Assembly: GCA_017795005.1 (NCBI GenBank)
Contig: CP051242.1
Span: 1,550,001 to 1,614,000, forward strand
DNA length: 64,000 nucleotides
Reading direction: 5' to 3'
From: Balneolaceae bacterium
Lineage (GTDB): Bacteria > Bacteroidota > Rhodothermia > Balneolales > Balneolaceae
Positions 1-10,300 of this stretch are shown piece after piece. Both the position numbers and the translations under genes were made by a program. The notes under the pieces are model-generated. The model did not search any database, was not told the DNA's origin, and saw only the letters and a list, made by a program, of their open reading frames with translations. Within the stretch, counting starts at the first letter, position 1, and each line of letters opens with the position of its first letter.

Positions 1-2970
1 AGTTTTACGGCCCGCACGATTACCACTTCTGCGGACCGTGCTCATTCGGTGTATGCCATTGATGTGGACGGAGACGGAGATGTGGACGTACTGAGCGCTA
101 ATTATGGCGAAGATAAAATAGCGTGGTACGAAAACGATGGTTCGGAGAATTTTACTGACCAAACCATTACGAGTTCGGCGGATGGAATTTACTCGGTTTT
201 TGCCATTGATGTAGACGGAGATGGAGATGTGGACGTGCTGAGTGCCAGTTCTAGCGACGATAAAATAGCGTGGTATGAAAACAATGGGTCAGAAAGTTTT
301 ACAACACACACGATTACCACTTCGGCAGATGGTGCACGTTCAGTTTTTGCCATTGATGTGGATGGGGACGGGGATGTAGACGTACTGAGTGCTAGTCAAT
401 ACGATGACAAAATAGCCTGGTACGAAAACAATGGTTCGGAGAGTTTTATGGTCCACACGATTACCACTTCTGCGGACCGTGCTCTTTCGGTGTACGCCAT
501 TGATGTGGACGGAGACGGAGATGTAGACGTACTGAGCGCTAGTCTTAACGACGATAAAATAGCGTGGTACGAAAACGATGGTTCGGAGAATTTTACCGCC
601 CATACCATAACCACTTCGGCAGATGGTGCCCGTTCGGTGTATGCCATTGATGTGGACGGGGATGGCGATGTAGACGTGCTGAGCGCTAATTCTAACGACG
701 ATAAAATAGCATGGTACAAGAGTGAATCTCATACGTTTGCCGGTGGGGCTGGTACTACGTCCAATCCCTACCACGTATCTACTCCTACTGATCTGCATTT
801 CGTAAGAGCAGCTATTTCCGACAAATTCATAGTTACGGCAAATATTGACATGAATGTTGCTCCATATAATACAGGAGAGGGGTGGGATCCCATTGGGTTA
901 AATTCCCGTGAGGATGAGTTCCAAGGAGTATTTGATGGGAATGGATTTGTTATAAAAAATCTCTACATCAACCGTCCTACCGAAGATTTCGTGGGTTTGT
1001 TTGGTGCTACCTTTGGCGGCGAAATTAAGAACGTAGCACTGGAAGATGTGGACATTACTGGTGGAAGTTTTACCGGAGCGCTAGTGGGTATTAACTACAC
1101 CGATGTGCAAAAATCCTACGCAAAGGGTAGCGTTTCAGCAGCTAATCATTCCGGAGGCTTAGTAGGTACCCTGGAAGATTATTTGACTTCCACTGCAGAG
1201 GTTACCGACTCTTATTCGTTAGTAAACCTTACTTCCTCAGGTGGAAATTTCGGAGGCTTGGTTGGGCGGTTAATCAGCGGTACAATCAGTACTTCCTATG
1301 CAGCAGGCTCCGTAACAGGAGGCACCGATGCCAATGGAGGCTTGGTAGGACTGGATGAAGGAGGAACAGTCACCAATTCCTATTGGGATACCCAAACTAC
1401 CGGACAAGCCTCATCAGCAGGTGGAACCGGATACACCACAGCTCAAATGAGGCAGTCTACAAACTTTACCGGATTCGACTTTGCAAATATATGGGTAATT
1501 GATGAAGGAACAGGGTATCCAGGGCTTAATGAGCGACGCGAAAATAGCTTAGTTATAACCGGCAATGAAGGCTGGCGAATGCTTAGTGCTCCTGTAACTT
1601 CCACCTCGTACGGCACACTTCTGGATTCCCTCTGGACACAAGGTTTTACCGGGGCAGATGTAACCAATGGTACCTCTAACGTGCTGGTTTGGAACGAAGC
1701 AACAAAAGCATTCCAATCCATCAGCAACGCTACTGATGTTCCTTCAGCCGGAACAGGGTTTATAGCCTACATCTACGCAGATGATAATTACGATGGAACC
1801 CCGGATGACTTCCCAAAAGTATTAACTAATTCAGCAAGCCAATTTACAGGTTCGGCCAATCCAACACTCACCTTTACCGATTCAGGAACCCTAGCTAATG
1901 ACGGATGGAACCTTCTGGGAAATCCTTATGGAACTTCCATCGACTGGGATGGCGAAGATGGCTGGGAGAAAACCAATCTGGACGGCACGTTCTATGTGTG
2001 GAGCGATTCAGCGAGTGGCGGAGCAGGTTCGTACCTGAGTTGGAACGGTGCTACGGGAACACTCGAAAATGGTAAGATTGCTCCCTGGCAGGGATTTTGG
2101 GTAAAAGCAAATGCTGCGAGTCCCGGTATCTCAATGAATGATTCGGTTCGAAGTACTGGAGGTACGTTATTCAAGCGAAAGCCGGTTCCACAGGTAACAT
2201 TCAAGTTATTCGGGAACGAGATCAGTAATTCTGCCATTGTGATGTTCCACAAGCAAGCAGAAGCCGGTAAAGATGAATTGGATGCCTATAAATTGCAGCC
2301 GTTGAATTCAGAATATCTGTTGCTTGGAACTTCTGCAACAGGGCTGGAATCCATGGATATTCAGTCTCTTCCGTTAGATGGTTCAGAAACAGAACTGGAA
2401 TTAGATATTCAGGGAAGCAACCTGAATGGGGAGTTTAAACTAACCTGGAACCAGATCGCAATACCTGATGACTGGAGTATAATTCTTACAGACCGACTGA
2501 AAGATAAAAGCTATAATCTGAATAATAGTTCATCCATAAGCTTTGACTTAAGAACCAAAGAGAAGCAGAAGGCAAAACAAAATCCCAAATTACCTTCGTC
2601 GCCGATTCAACTCCTGAAAAAAGCAAAAGAGGAAACGCCAAGATTTAGTTTAAGAATTATCCAGTCAGAAAGCGTTTATAACGAGGAGGAGTTGGGGCTA
2701 CCCGCTTATGTAAAATTAGATCAGAACTATCCCAACCCATTTAATCCGTCTACCAACATCACCTTCGGTTTACCCGAAGCCGGAAAAGTGACCCTGGAAG
2801 TGTATGATGTGATGGGAAGGAAAGTAGCTTCTTTGCTTTCTGAAGAGCAACGCTCTGCCGGTATTCATACGGTTTATCTTGATGCAAGTACACTAGCTAG
2901 TGGAATGTATCTGTACCGCTTAGTTGCTGGAAACTCAGTGATCACAAAAAAATTAACTCTAATTAAATAG
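1..2970 (+). CDS. Secreted repeat protein with FG-GAP/VCBS-like repeats, GLUG motifs and T9SS-type sorting tail (5' truncated)
   Basis: The frame is open from base 1, so the gene begins upstream of the window. The N-terminal visible part holds five tandem 49-residue units around a DVDGDGDVDVLSA core, an acidic, probably calcium-binding FG-GAP/VCBS-like motif followed by DDKIAWYEN. From about base 735 a GLUG-type beta-helix region follows (GLFGA, GGLVG and NSYWDTQ motifs). Then comes a module common in such proteins (GWRMLSAPV, WNLLGNPYG, APWQGFWVKA). The last 85 residues are a type IX-style sorting domain (NYPNPFNPST, ending ITKKLTLIK). An extracellular or surface-attached role, adhesive or structural, is inferred. 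No enzyme motif is visible. It stands alone: a 93-bp gap separates it from the next gene. Confidence 0.85.
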   Translation, partial: SFTARTITTSADRAHSVYAIDVDGDGDVDVLSANYGEDKIAWYENDGSENFTDQTITSSADGIYSVFAIDVDGDGDVDVLSASSSDDKIAWYENNGSESFTTHTITTSADGARSVFAIDVDGDGDVDVLSASQYDDKIAWYENNGSESFMVHTITTSADRALSVYAIDVDGDGDVDVLSASLNDDKIAWYENDGSENFTAHTITTSADGARSVYAIDVDGDGDVDVLSANSNDDKIAWYKSESHTFAGGAGTTSNPYHVSTPTDLHFVRAAISDKFIVTANIDMNVAPYNTGEGWDPIGLNSREDEFQGVFDGNGFVIKNLYINRPTEDFVGLFGATFGGEIKNVALEDVDITGGSFTGALVGINYTDVQKSYAKGSVSAANHSGGLVGTLEDYLTSTAEVTDSYSLVNLTSSGGNFGGLVGRLISGTISTSYAAGSVTGGTDANGGLVGLDEGGTVTNSYWDTQTTGQASSAGGTGYTTAQMRQSTNFTGFDFANIWVIDEGTGYPGLNERRENSLVITGNEGWRMLSAPVTSTSYGTLLDSLWTQGFTGADVTNGTSNVLVWNEATKAFQSISNATDVPSAGTGFIAYIYADDNYDGTPDDFPKVLTNSASQFTGSANPTLTFTDSGTLANDGWNLLGNPYGTSIDWDGEDGWEKTNLDGTFYVWSDSASGGAGSYLSWNGATGTLENGKIAPWQGFWVKANAASPGISMNDSVRSTGGTLFKRKPVPQVTFKLFGNEISNSAIVMFHKQAEAGKDELDAYKLQPLNSEYLLLGTSATGLESMDIQSLPLDGSETELELDIQGSNLNGEFKLTWNQIAIPDDWSIILTDRLKDKSYNLNNSSSISFDLRTKEKQKAKQNPKLPSSPIQLLKKAKEETPRFSLRIIQSESVYNEEELGLPAYVKLDQNYPNPFNPSTNITFGLPEAGKVTLEVYDVMGRKVASLLSEEQRSAGIHTVYLDASTLASGMYLYRLVAGNSVITKKLTLIK
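49..783 (+). repeat. Five exact-length 147-bp tandem coding repeats
   Basis: The codon before YAIDVDG or FAIDVDG recurs at 49, 196, 343, 490 and 637, always 147 bp apart, with no indels. Units differ by scattered substitutions. More units may lie upstream of the window edge, since frame 1 enters in mid-repeat. Confidence 0.85.
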
Positions 2971-3063
2971 AACAACGGGTCAAGGAGAAAAGAACAAGGT
3001 TGTCCCAATCACCCGCTCCTTTCTCCATTGTCATTGTTCCTTACTTCTAAAAAGGTCATCAAT

Positions 3064-3519
3064 ATGAAAACACTAGAAACAGTACTAGCCGAATTATCCG
3101 AAACGCTGGATGAAATAAACAACAATAACTCTAAAGCGGAAAAGTGTAGCAGATGTGGAGCGGTAGAAGGAGAACCACATCCAACCCGAGGATTTGAAGT
3201 GATTTTACAACCAATACATAAACACAAGGCAGATTCACCAGAAGTATGTGTGATTTGCCGATTAGATCAACTTAAAAGAGATGCAATGGAAACGAATACC
3301 AAACCCAACCCAATGAACATATTAAGGCAATACGGATTGATAATCTTTTTTGGAATAATAGCAGTGCTGTTCTTTTCGGGAATGATTATGGCTCAGCCCC
3401 CGGGACTACCAGGCTCTCCATCACAAGCACCTATTGATGGCGGTTTAGGACTCCTAGCAGCAGCAGGTGGTGCTTATGCAATCAAGAAGCTTAGGGGCGG
3501 AAAAGGAAAAACGAAGTAG
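3064..3519 (+). CDS. Small protein: CxxC pair zinc-ribbon-like head plus PID-CTERM membrane tail
   Basis: I chose the ATG at 3064. A TTG further upstream would add 12 residues but has nothing to favour it. The 151-residue product has C28-x2-C31 and C62-x2-C65, which could bind zinc, then a hydrophobic segment at about 90-108. After that come a Pro/Gly-rich stretch and the motif APIDGGLGLL with a second hydrophobic patch and a basic end. The APIDGG...KKLR tail is the PID-CTERM type of short sorting/anchor domain of Bacteroidota. Such tails usually sit on tiny secreted proteins; here residues 84-151, starting at an internal ATG (3313), look like a complete small precursor with its own signal peptide. 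Either this is a fusion, or two products are made. Function unknown. Confidence 0.7.
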   Translation: MKTLETVLAELSETLDEINNNNSKAEKCSRCGAVEGEPHPTRGFEVILQPIHKHKADSPEVCVICRLDQLKRDAMETNTKPNPMNILRQYGLIIFFGIIAVLFFSGMIMAQPPGLPGSPSQAPIDGGLGLLAAAGGAYAIKKLRGGKGKTK

Positions 3520-3590
3520 TTATTAAAAAGTAAATTCAACAAATTTGTTTTTCGAAACTGGGTGGCTATTTTCTGATTGGTCATCTGATT

Positions 3591-6500
3591 ATGAAGAAAA
3601 ATATCTACTCTTTTTTTTTACTATTTCTGTTCAGCTTTTTATCGGTTCAATATCCGCTAAATGGGCAAACTCTTGATGACCAAAATTATATGGTTACCCG
3701 ATTTACCATGGATGATGGGTTGCCTCAGAATTCCATCAATGAAATACAGCAGTCAAGCGATGGTTATATCTGGATTGCAACGTTTAGTGGATTAGTCAGA
3801 TTTGACGGTCATGACTTCAAAATATTTAATCGGGTAAATACTCCTTGTTTAATAGCTGATGAGTTTTTGAATATACATATTTCATCAGATGATTCGATTT
3901 GGCTATTTCCAGCTACTTTAAATACTGTAGTAACAAGATTCAAAGATGGGAATTGCGAGAGCTTTAAAATTGCTGACGGAATATCCAGCTCTTTTGCTTT
4001 TTTAGAGGATTTTGATGGCACCTTTTGGGTAATTAATGAGGGGAAACCTTACCGTTACAATGGTGAAGAGTTTGAGGAAATAATACCCTTAGACAATACT
4101 GAACTTGCAAATAAAGCTCTTCAAAATGAAAATGGAGGCTGGTTTGGATTGGGAAAAAATCTGTATAGGATTTATGATGGAGTGCCAATAAAAGTTTTTG
4201 ATGATTTACTTATCAATGAAAATCTGCATTCATATGTATACCCTAATCCTGAAAAGGAGAGATCTATACTCGTTGATACGGAGAGTAGCATCAGTGAATA
4301 TGAATTTGACAAAGAGCTTGTTTTAAAAGAAAAATATCATCTGGAAGATCCATTCTTCTTAGGTATGGAATTTGATAACAATAGAAACGTATTTATTAGT
4401 ACTGCTAATGGTATTGCTCAAAAAGTTAATGACTCCTTTGAATTCTTAAAACCATTCAAAGACCAACCAAATATCCGGTTAAAATCCATTCTACAGGATA
4501 ACGAAGGAAATTATTGGATTGGTACCGGAGGGGATGGCCTTTTCAGGTTCCGAAAAAAATTTATTTCAATGATCGATAAAGAACTCGGTCTCGAAAATGA
4601 AAAGGTTCTCTCTATAACTAAACTTGAGAATGGTAAAATGTTGATCTCGACTAACTGCTCTGAGGTTTATGAATGGGACGGAGAACGAGCAAAAGTTTCA
4701 CCCTTACAAGAACTCATTCAATCAAACTGCTTTTGGTCAATATTTGAGGACTCCAAAGAGAGAATTTGGTTTGGAGCAGGTGAACCACACTTTATGGAAA
4801 CATATGGTGAACCAGCTCTACAGTTTGGGATAGATCAAGGTTTTGATGGGTACGCAGTGTTTGCAACAACAGAGGATAAAAATGGTCATGTTTGGGTGGC
4901 TTCAGCTAGTGGTATTTTTATATACGATGGTACAAATCTAATTAGAACAATAACCGAAGAAGACGGTCTTTACTACAATGATTCCAGAGTGATGTTCGAG
5001 GATGATGATGGAACTATGTGGGTTGGAACAAACGGTGGATTACATACCGTTAAAAATTATGAAGTGACGAGAGTCCCTCTTTTAGAACAAGAGGGAAATG
5101 AGTTTGAAAAACAACCATACGTTCGAGCGATTCATAAAGATGAAGAAGGTGTTTTTTGGATTGGTACCTATGGAGATGGCTTATTCAGAATTAAAGGGGA
5201 TGAGGTATTTCGATTTACTACTGCACAAGGACTGTTTGACAATATTGCCTCGCATATAATAGAAGATGCATCCGGCTTCTTCTGGATGGGTACAAACCGT
5301 GGGATTCAGCGTGTAAGTCGGAACCATCTCAATTTAGTTGCAGAGAGTGAAATGGATCAGGTTATATCCTATTCTTATGGATCAGCTGATGGGATGAATT
5401 CTCCGGAAACAAACGGAGGTTTCCAGCCCAGTTATATAGTAGAGGAGAATGGTGATTTTTATTTACCAACTGTTGCAGGTGTTGCTAAAGTCTCGGTTAG
5501 CAATGCAAACATAAATCATATTCCTCCCCCGGTATATATTGAAGCTGTTAAAAATAATTTCTCTGAAGATTTAGACAAAGAAGACCTAAATCTTGAATAC
5601 GATAATTCTTTTCTGGAAATAAAGTATACGGCAATTAATTTTTCAGATCCTTCGAAGGTGAGATTTAAGTATCGATTGCTCGGTTTAAATGATCAGTGGA
5701 TTGATGCCGGAACAAGGAGAGAAGCTGTTTATACTAAACTACCACCCGGCGATTACACATTTCAGGTAACTGCAACTAATAATGATGGAGTATGGAATGA
5801 TGAAGGTGCTTTTCTGTCAATCTCTGTAATTCCACCATATTGGCAAACCGTATGGTTTCTTAGTATTACAATACTGCTTCTATTAGGGGCTATTGGATCA
5901 ATTTTTCTCAAAAGAACTCAACGTTTAAAACAGGAATCCGAACGACAAAGAGCATTTACTGAAAGGCTTATTGAATCTCAGGAAAATGAGCGGAGAAGGA
6001 TTGCTATGGAATTACATGACGGATTAGGGCAACAAATACTAGTCATAAAAAACAGGGTAGAGTTAGCAAAATTACAATTTAAAGAAAACCCTGAACTTAG
6101 TGAGCAACTTGGGGAAATAGAACATAGTGCATTACAATCAATTGAAGATGTAAGAACTATTTCACACGACCTCAGACCGGTACTGTTGGAGAAATTCGGA
6201 TTAACTGACGCAGTTATTAATCTCTGTGAACAAATGGAAAAATCTTCAAAGTTTGACTGGAGTTACCATATCGATACTCTGGATAATATTTTTCCAAAAA
6301 AGAAGGAGATCAATCTTTACCGGATTCTTCAGGAAGCATGTAATAATATTCTAAAACATTCTAATGCAACTCAGGCTTCTTTAACCATTAAAAATGTTGA
6401 TTTAAGCATATTTATTACTATATATGATGACGGAAACGGTTTTGATCTGGATCAACTGGATCAGAAGACAAGTTCTGGTATTGGATTGACTGGTATTAAA

Positions 6501-6602
6501 GAAAGAGTACAGACTCTTAAAGGAAAACTCTCTATACAAACCAATACACAAAAAGGAACTACAATAAAAATTCAAATACCAACAGAAGGACATGCAGAGT
6601 GA
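3591..6602 (+). CDS. Two-component sensor histidine kinase with periplasmic beta-propeller (Reg_prop, Y_Y_Y, HisKA_3, HATPase)
   Basis: The 1,003-residue protein starts with a signal-like segment (residues 1-26, ending LNGQ). About 600 residues of two-component propeller repeats follow (for example DGYIWIATFSGLVRF and EGVFWIGTYGDGLFRI). A Y_Y_Y domain lies near 650-740, a membrane helix near 755-777 and a cytoplasmic kinase after that. The H-box is RRRIAMELHDGLGQQ with phospho-acceptor His809 (HisKA_3, NarX/DesK class). The ATPase part has the N-box motif LQEACNNILKH, DDGNGFD and GIGLTGI. It probably senses an extracellular ligand and phosphorylates a NarL-type regulator. Its stop overlaps the next gene's start by 11 bp, so the encoded regulator is the likely partner. 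It is a clear paralogue of the kinase at 7375-10389. Confidence 0.93.
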   Translation: MKKNIYSFFLLFLFSFLSVQYPLNGQTLDDQNYMVTRFTMDDGLPQNSINEIQQSSDGYIWIATFSGLVRFDGHDFKIFNRVNTPCLIADEFLNIHISSDDSIWLFPATLNTVVTRFKDGNCESFKIADGISSSFAFLEDFDGTFWVINEGKPYRYNGEEFEEIIPLDNTELANKALQNENGGWFGLGKNLYRIYDGVPIKVFDDLLINENLHSYVYPNPEKERSILVDTESSISEYEFDKELVLKEKYHLEDPFFLGMEFDNNRNVFISTANGIAQKVNDSFEFLKPFKDQPNIRLKSILQDNEGNYWIGTGGDGLFRFRKKFISMIDKELGLENEKVLSITKLENGKMLISTNCSEVYEWDGERAKVSPLQELIQSNCFWSIFEDSKERIWFGAGEPHFMETYGEPALQFGIDQGFDGYAVFATTEDKNGHVWVASASGIFIYDGTNLIRTITEEDGLYYNDSRVMFEDDDGTMWVGTNGGLHTVKNYEVTRVPLLEQEGNEFEKQPYVRAIHKDEEGVFWIGTYGDGLFRIKGDEVFRFTTAQGLFDNIASHIIEDASGFFWMGTNRGIQRVSRNHLNLVAESEMDQVISYSYGSADGMNSPETNGGFQPSYIVEENGDFYLPTVAGVAKVSVSNANINHIPPPVYIEAVKNNFSEDLDKEDLNLEYDNSFLEIKYTAINFSDPSKVRFKYRLLGLNDQWIDAGTRREAVYTKLPPGDYTFQVTATNNDGVWNDEGAFLSISVIPPYWQTVWFLSITILLLLGAIGSIFLKRTQRLKQESERQRAFTERLIESQENERRRIAMELHDGLGQQILVIKNRVELAKLQFKENPELSEQLGEIEHSALQSIEDVRTISHDLRPVLLEKFGLTDAVINLCEQMEKSSKFDWSYHIDTLDNIFPKKKEINLYRILQEACNNILKHSNATQASLTIKNVDLSIFITIYDDGNGFDLDQLDQKTSSGIGLTGIKERVQTLKGKLSIQTNTQKGTTIKIQIPTEGHAE

Positions 6603-7242
6603 TATAAAAATTGTGATTGCTGATGATCACAGTTTGATTAGACAAGGGCTTAGACAGGTATTGGAGTCTGGTACAGAATTCGAAATTCTGGAGGCCGAAA
6701 ATGGGAAAAAAGCACTGGAATTAATCCAAGATGAAAAACCTGAAATCGCCGTTCTTGATATTGAAATGCCTGAAATGACTGGTTTTGATGTAGCTAAAGC
6801 AGTTCAAGAGGGTTCGCTACCCGTTAACTTGATTTTCTTAACAATGTTTAAAGACGAATCTATTTTTAATAAAGCTATGGATATGGGAGTAAAAGGGTAT
6901 GTACTTAAAGAAAATACAGTTACGGAAATTATAAAATGCATCCAGTCAGTATTGGATGGGAATTATTATCTGAGTCCTGCAATATCCGATTTCCTTGTCA
7001 GAAGGAATCTTAAACCGGTTGAAGATTTGAGCAATCTCGATGACTTATACCAACTTACTGCGACCGAAAGAAAAGTATTGAAATATGTAGGAGCTATGAA
7101 AACGAGTCAGGAGATAGCAGACACCCTATACGTAAGTATAAAGACCATTCAAAACCACAGAAATAATATTTGCAATAAACTTGGTTTAAAAGGGGCTCAT
7201 GCACTGCTAAAATTTGCAGTGGATCATAAAGATAAATTATGA
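6592..7242 (+). CDS. NarL/FixJ-family response regulator (receiver + LuxR-type HTH)
   Basis: The 216 residues split into a receiver domain (acidic pair D11-D12, phospho-acceptor D56 in AVLDIEMPE, Lys in GYVLKEN) and a C-terminal GerE/LuxR helix-turn-helix from about 150 (LTATERKVLKYV ... SQEIADTLYVSIKTIQNHR). It overlaps the preceding kinase by 11 bp, which implies translational coupling and a cognate pair. Because the kinase downstream of it is a paralogue with the same HisKA_3 type, both kinases may feed this one DNA-binding regulator. Targets are not known. The surface-protein operon downstream is a reasonable guess. Confidence 0.95.
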   Translation: MQSDIKIVIADDHSLIRQGLRQVLESGTEFEILEAENGKKALELIQDEKPEIAVLDIEMPEMTGFDVAKAVQEGSLPVNLIFLTMFKDESIFNKAMDMGVKGYVLKENTVTEIIKCIQSVLDGNYYLSPAISDFLVRRNLKPVEDLSNLDDLYQLTATERKVLKYVGAMKTSQEIADTLYVSIKTIQNHRNNICNKLGLKGAHALLKFAVDHKDKL

Positions 7243-7374
7243 GCCATTTTTCTCATTTTGTTCATTGAGAGAACAACCTTCTTATAATCAATTTTAAAAG
7301 AGAAATTACTTATTAGCGCACCTGATTTGTTTTTTTATTAGGGCTCTATATTTTGGGTTCTTATTTCAGTTCAA

Positions 7375-10300
7375 ATGAAGAAAGTATTCACCTCTTTATT
7401 TTTTTCGTTAATTCTTCTTTGTGTTTTAAAGACACCTCTTTATTCACAAACGGAAGTGAATTTAAACTATGTTGTTACTCAATATGGATTAGAAGAAGGC
7501 TTACCGCAAAGTTCAGTTAATGATATCATCCAAACAAAAGACGGATATTTGTGGTTAGCGACTTTTGGTGGGCTTGTTCGTTTTGACGGTCATTCTTTCA
7601 CAACCTATAACAGATCAAATACAGAGGGAATGAAATTTGATCGTGTAATTCAGTTGTATGAAGACTTCTATCAAAATATATGGATCAGGGCTGAAGAGGG
7701 TATTTTAAAATTTAAAGATGGTGCGGCTATTCATTACTCATTTCCTGGAGAGTTATCTCAAATAATTCCAGCTACTTTTCATGAGGACTCTCAAAAAAGA
7801 TTATGGGTGAGTGTTAACAATAAAGTATTTCGTTTTGATGGAGAAAAGTTTAATGAAATTGAAGTTCAGGATGTTAGTAATAAAACGGTAAGTACAAGTT
7901 CTGACACTACCGGTGTACTATTATTCTTTGAGAAAAAGCTGCTAAAAACGATAGGTGATTCAGTTTATACTATTCTGAATTTGGAAGGAACCTTGAGCGA
8001 ACATATAGCTTATGTAACTGAATATCCGGTTAATTCCGGTATATACTTTCTGGCTACTGCTGGTGATGGAATATTAAAGTACGAACAAGGGATGATAACA
8101 TATTTTGATAATGAACAAGGTCTTCCTAGTAAAGATATCTGGAGTTTTTATACAGATAGCAAAAATCAGTTATGGGTGAATGCTTATGGAGGTACTACTA
8201 AATGGGACGGAGAGCTTTTCCAACCATTTGATGTAATTAAACTACCAGTGGAAAGGGATTTGCAATTAACAGCCATGTTCGAGGATATGGAAGGAAACCT
8301 TTGGATGGGTTCATCTGCAGAAGGTTTGTTCAAAATAAAGCCGTCTAACATCAGGATGATCGATAATAGCAATGGTCTGTTTAATCAGAAAATGCTTTCC
8401 CTTACGCAATTAAATAATGGCACCTATTTATTTGCTACAAATTGTGGTGGTGTGTATGAGTATAAAAATAACCTTGCTACGCCATCTCCGGTAAACAAAA
8501 CACTACCAAATCAATGTATTTGGTCGGTATATCAAGATTCAAAAGGTAGCATATGGTATGGTTCTCAAGCATTATATAGAACTAATGCCTCAGGATATCA
8601 AGGAGAGGTAATAGCGAGAGAACAGGGTTTTAATGAAATGAATGTTTTCGCTATTAAAGAAGACAGGAATGGTACAATGTGGATTGGTACCAGTAGTGGG
8701 ATAACTCTGTTTAAGGATAATGTATTTAGCTTACTGCATGATAATACTGGTAATCCCTTTCCCGAAACCAGAACATTCTTTGAAGATACTAAAGGCAGAA
8801 TGTGGGTTGGTACTGTATCAGGACTTTTTCTGATCGAAAAAGAGGAAGTCAAAAGAATTGATTTTTCAGAATTAGAGGTAAATGAGTCTTCTTTTAATGA
8901 ACCATACATCAGGGCAATTCATGAAGATATTAATGGAGTGATGTGGTTTGGTTCATACGGCCAGGGGATTTATAGAATAGATGGTGAAGATATTATTCAA
9001 ATCAGAGAAGAAGAGGGTTTATTTGATAATATCGTTTCTAATTTAGTAGAAGATAGTTTTGGGAATTTCTGGACAGGGAGCAACAGAGGGATTTCAAGAG
9101 TATCGAGAGAAGAATTAAATAAGTTCAGTCGAGGAGAAATTGATGAAGTTATTTCCTTCTCTTATGGTACAGGGGAAGGAATGAACTCAAATGAAACAAA
9201 TGGAGGATTTTATCCCAGCTTTATTCAAAATGAAGAAAATGAAATCTTCTTTCCTACGGTAAGTGGCGTAGTTGTTATTTCAACCAGAAGCTTTGAATCC
9301 GAAAGTATTAATCCAAACGTCTACATAGAAAATCTAAGGACTGGTGAGGGGGAAATCCCATATAGTAAGGAAATAACATTACCCTATAATAATTCATTTT
9401 TAGAGGTAAGCTACACAGGAGTACATTTCTCGGCTCCCGAAAAAACAGAATTCAGATATAAGTTATCAGGACTAAACGAAAACTGGATAGAAGTAGGAAG
9501 CAGAAGAGAGGCTCTTTATTCGAAGATACCTCCTGGGAAATATACCTTTATTGTTAATGCGAGAAACAGTAATCGAGCCTGGAGTACTAAAGAAGCAACT
9601 TTAAACATAACTATTACACCGCCTTTCTGGAGAACATGGATTTTTTATCTGTTTGTCTCACTCATGCTGGTATCAGCGGGAATGTCAGTTTATTATGTCA
9701 GAATTCGGACACTTGAAAAAGAAAATGAAGATAAAAAAGCATTTACGACACAGTTGATCGAATCTCAGGAAAGCGAAAGAAGAAGAATTGCAGCAGAACT
9801 TCACGATGGATTAGGGCAACAAATTCTGGTAATAAAAAACCGCGTCGAAATTGCAAAATTGATGGCAGAAGAAGGTTCGGATCTGGATCAGCAATTAGAT
9901 GAAATTCGCCACAGTGCAACGAGATCTATTGAGGACGTTCGAAATATATCACATGCCCTGCGCCCCGTTGTTTTAGAAAAGTTTGGGTTAACAGATGCCA
10001 TTATAAATTTGTGTGAGCAACTTGTTGAAGTAACCGGAATTGACTGGAGTTTTCACATCGATCCAATTGACGATGCATTTACCGGGAATAATGAGATTAT
10101 ATTTTACCGAGTGCTTCAGGAAGGCATCAATAATATATTAAAACATTCAGGAGCCACAAATGCATCGTTGATTGTACAACGCATTAATGAAAAAGTGATT
10201 GTTACTTTGTATGATGATGGAATAGGTTTTGAGACAAATACTCAACAAATTAAAAACAAAGGATTTGGATTGTTGGGCATTAAAGAGAGAATTGAAATTC

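Noticed and set aside
340-798. Long minus-strand open frames opposite the DVDGDGD repeats
   Set aside because: They are antisense shadows of the tandem repeats; the + strand frame has the acidic repeat, and the antisense products look like repeat by-products with no start context.
7259-7275. TGTTC/GAACA hairpin behind the NarL regulator as terminator
   Set aside because: The stem is only five pairs and no T run follows.
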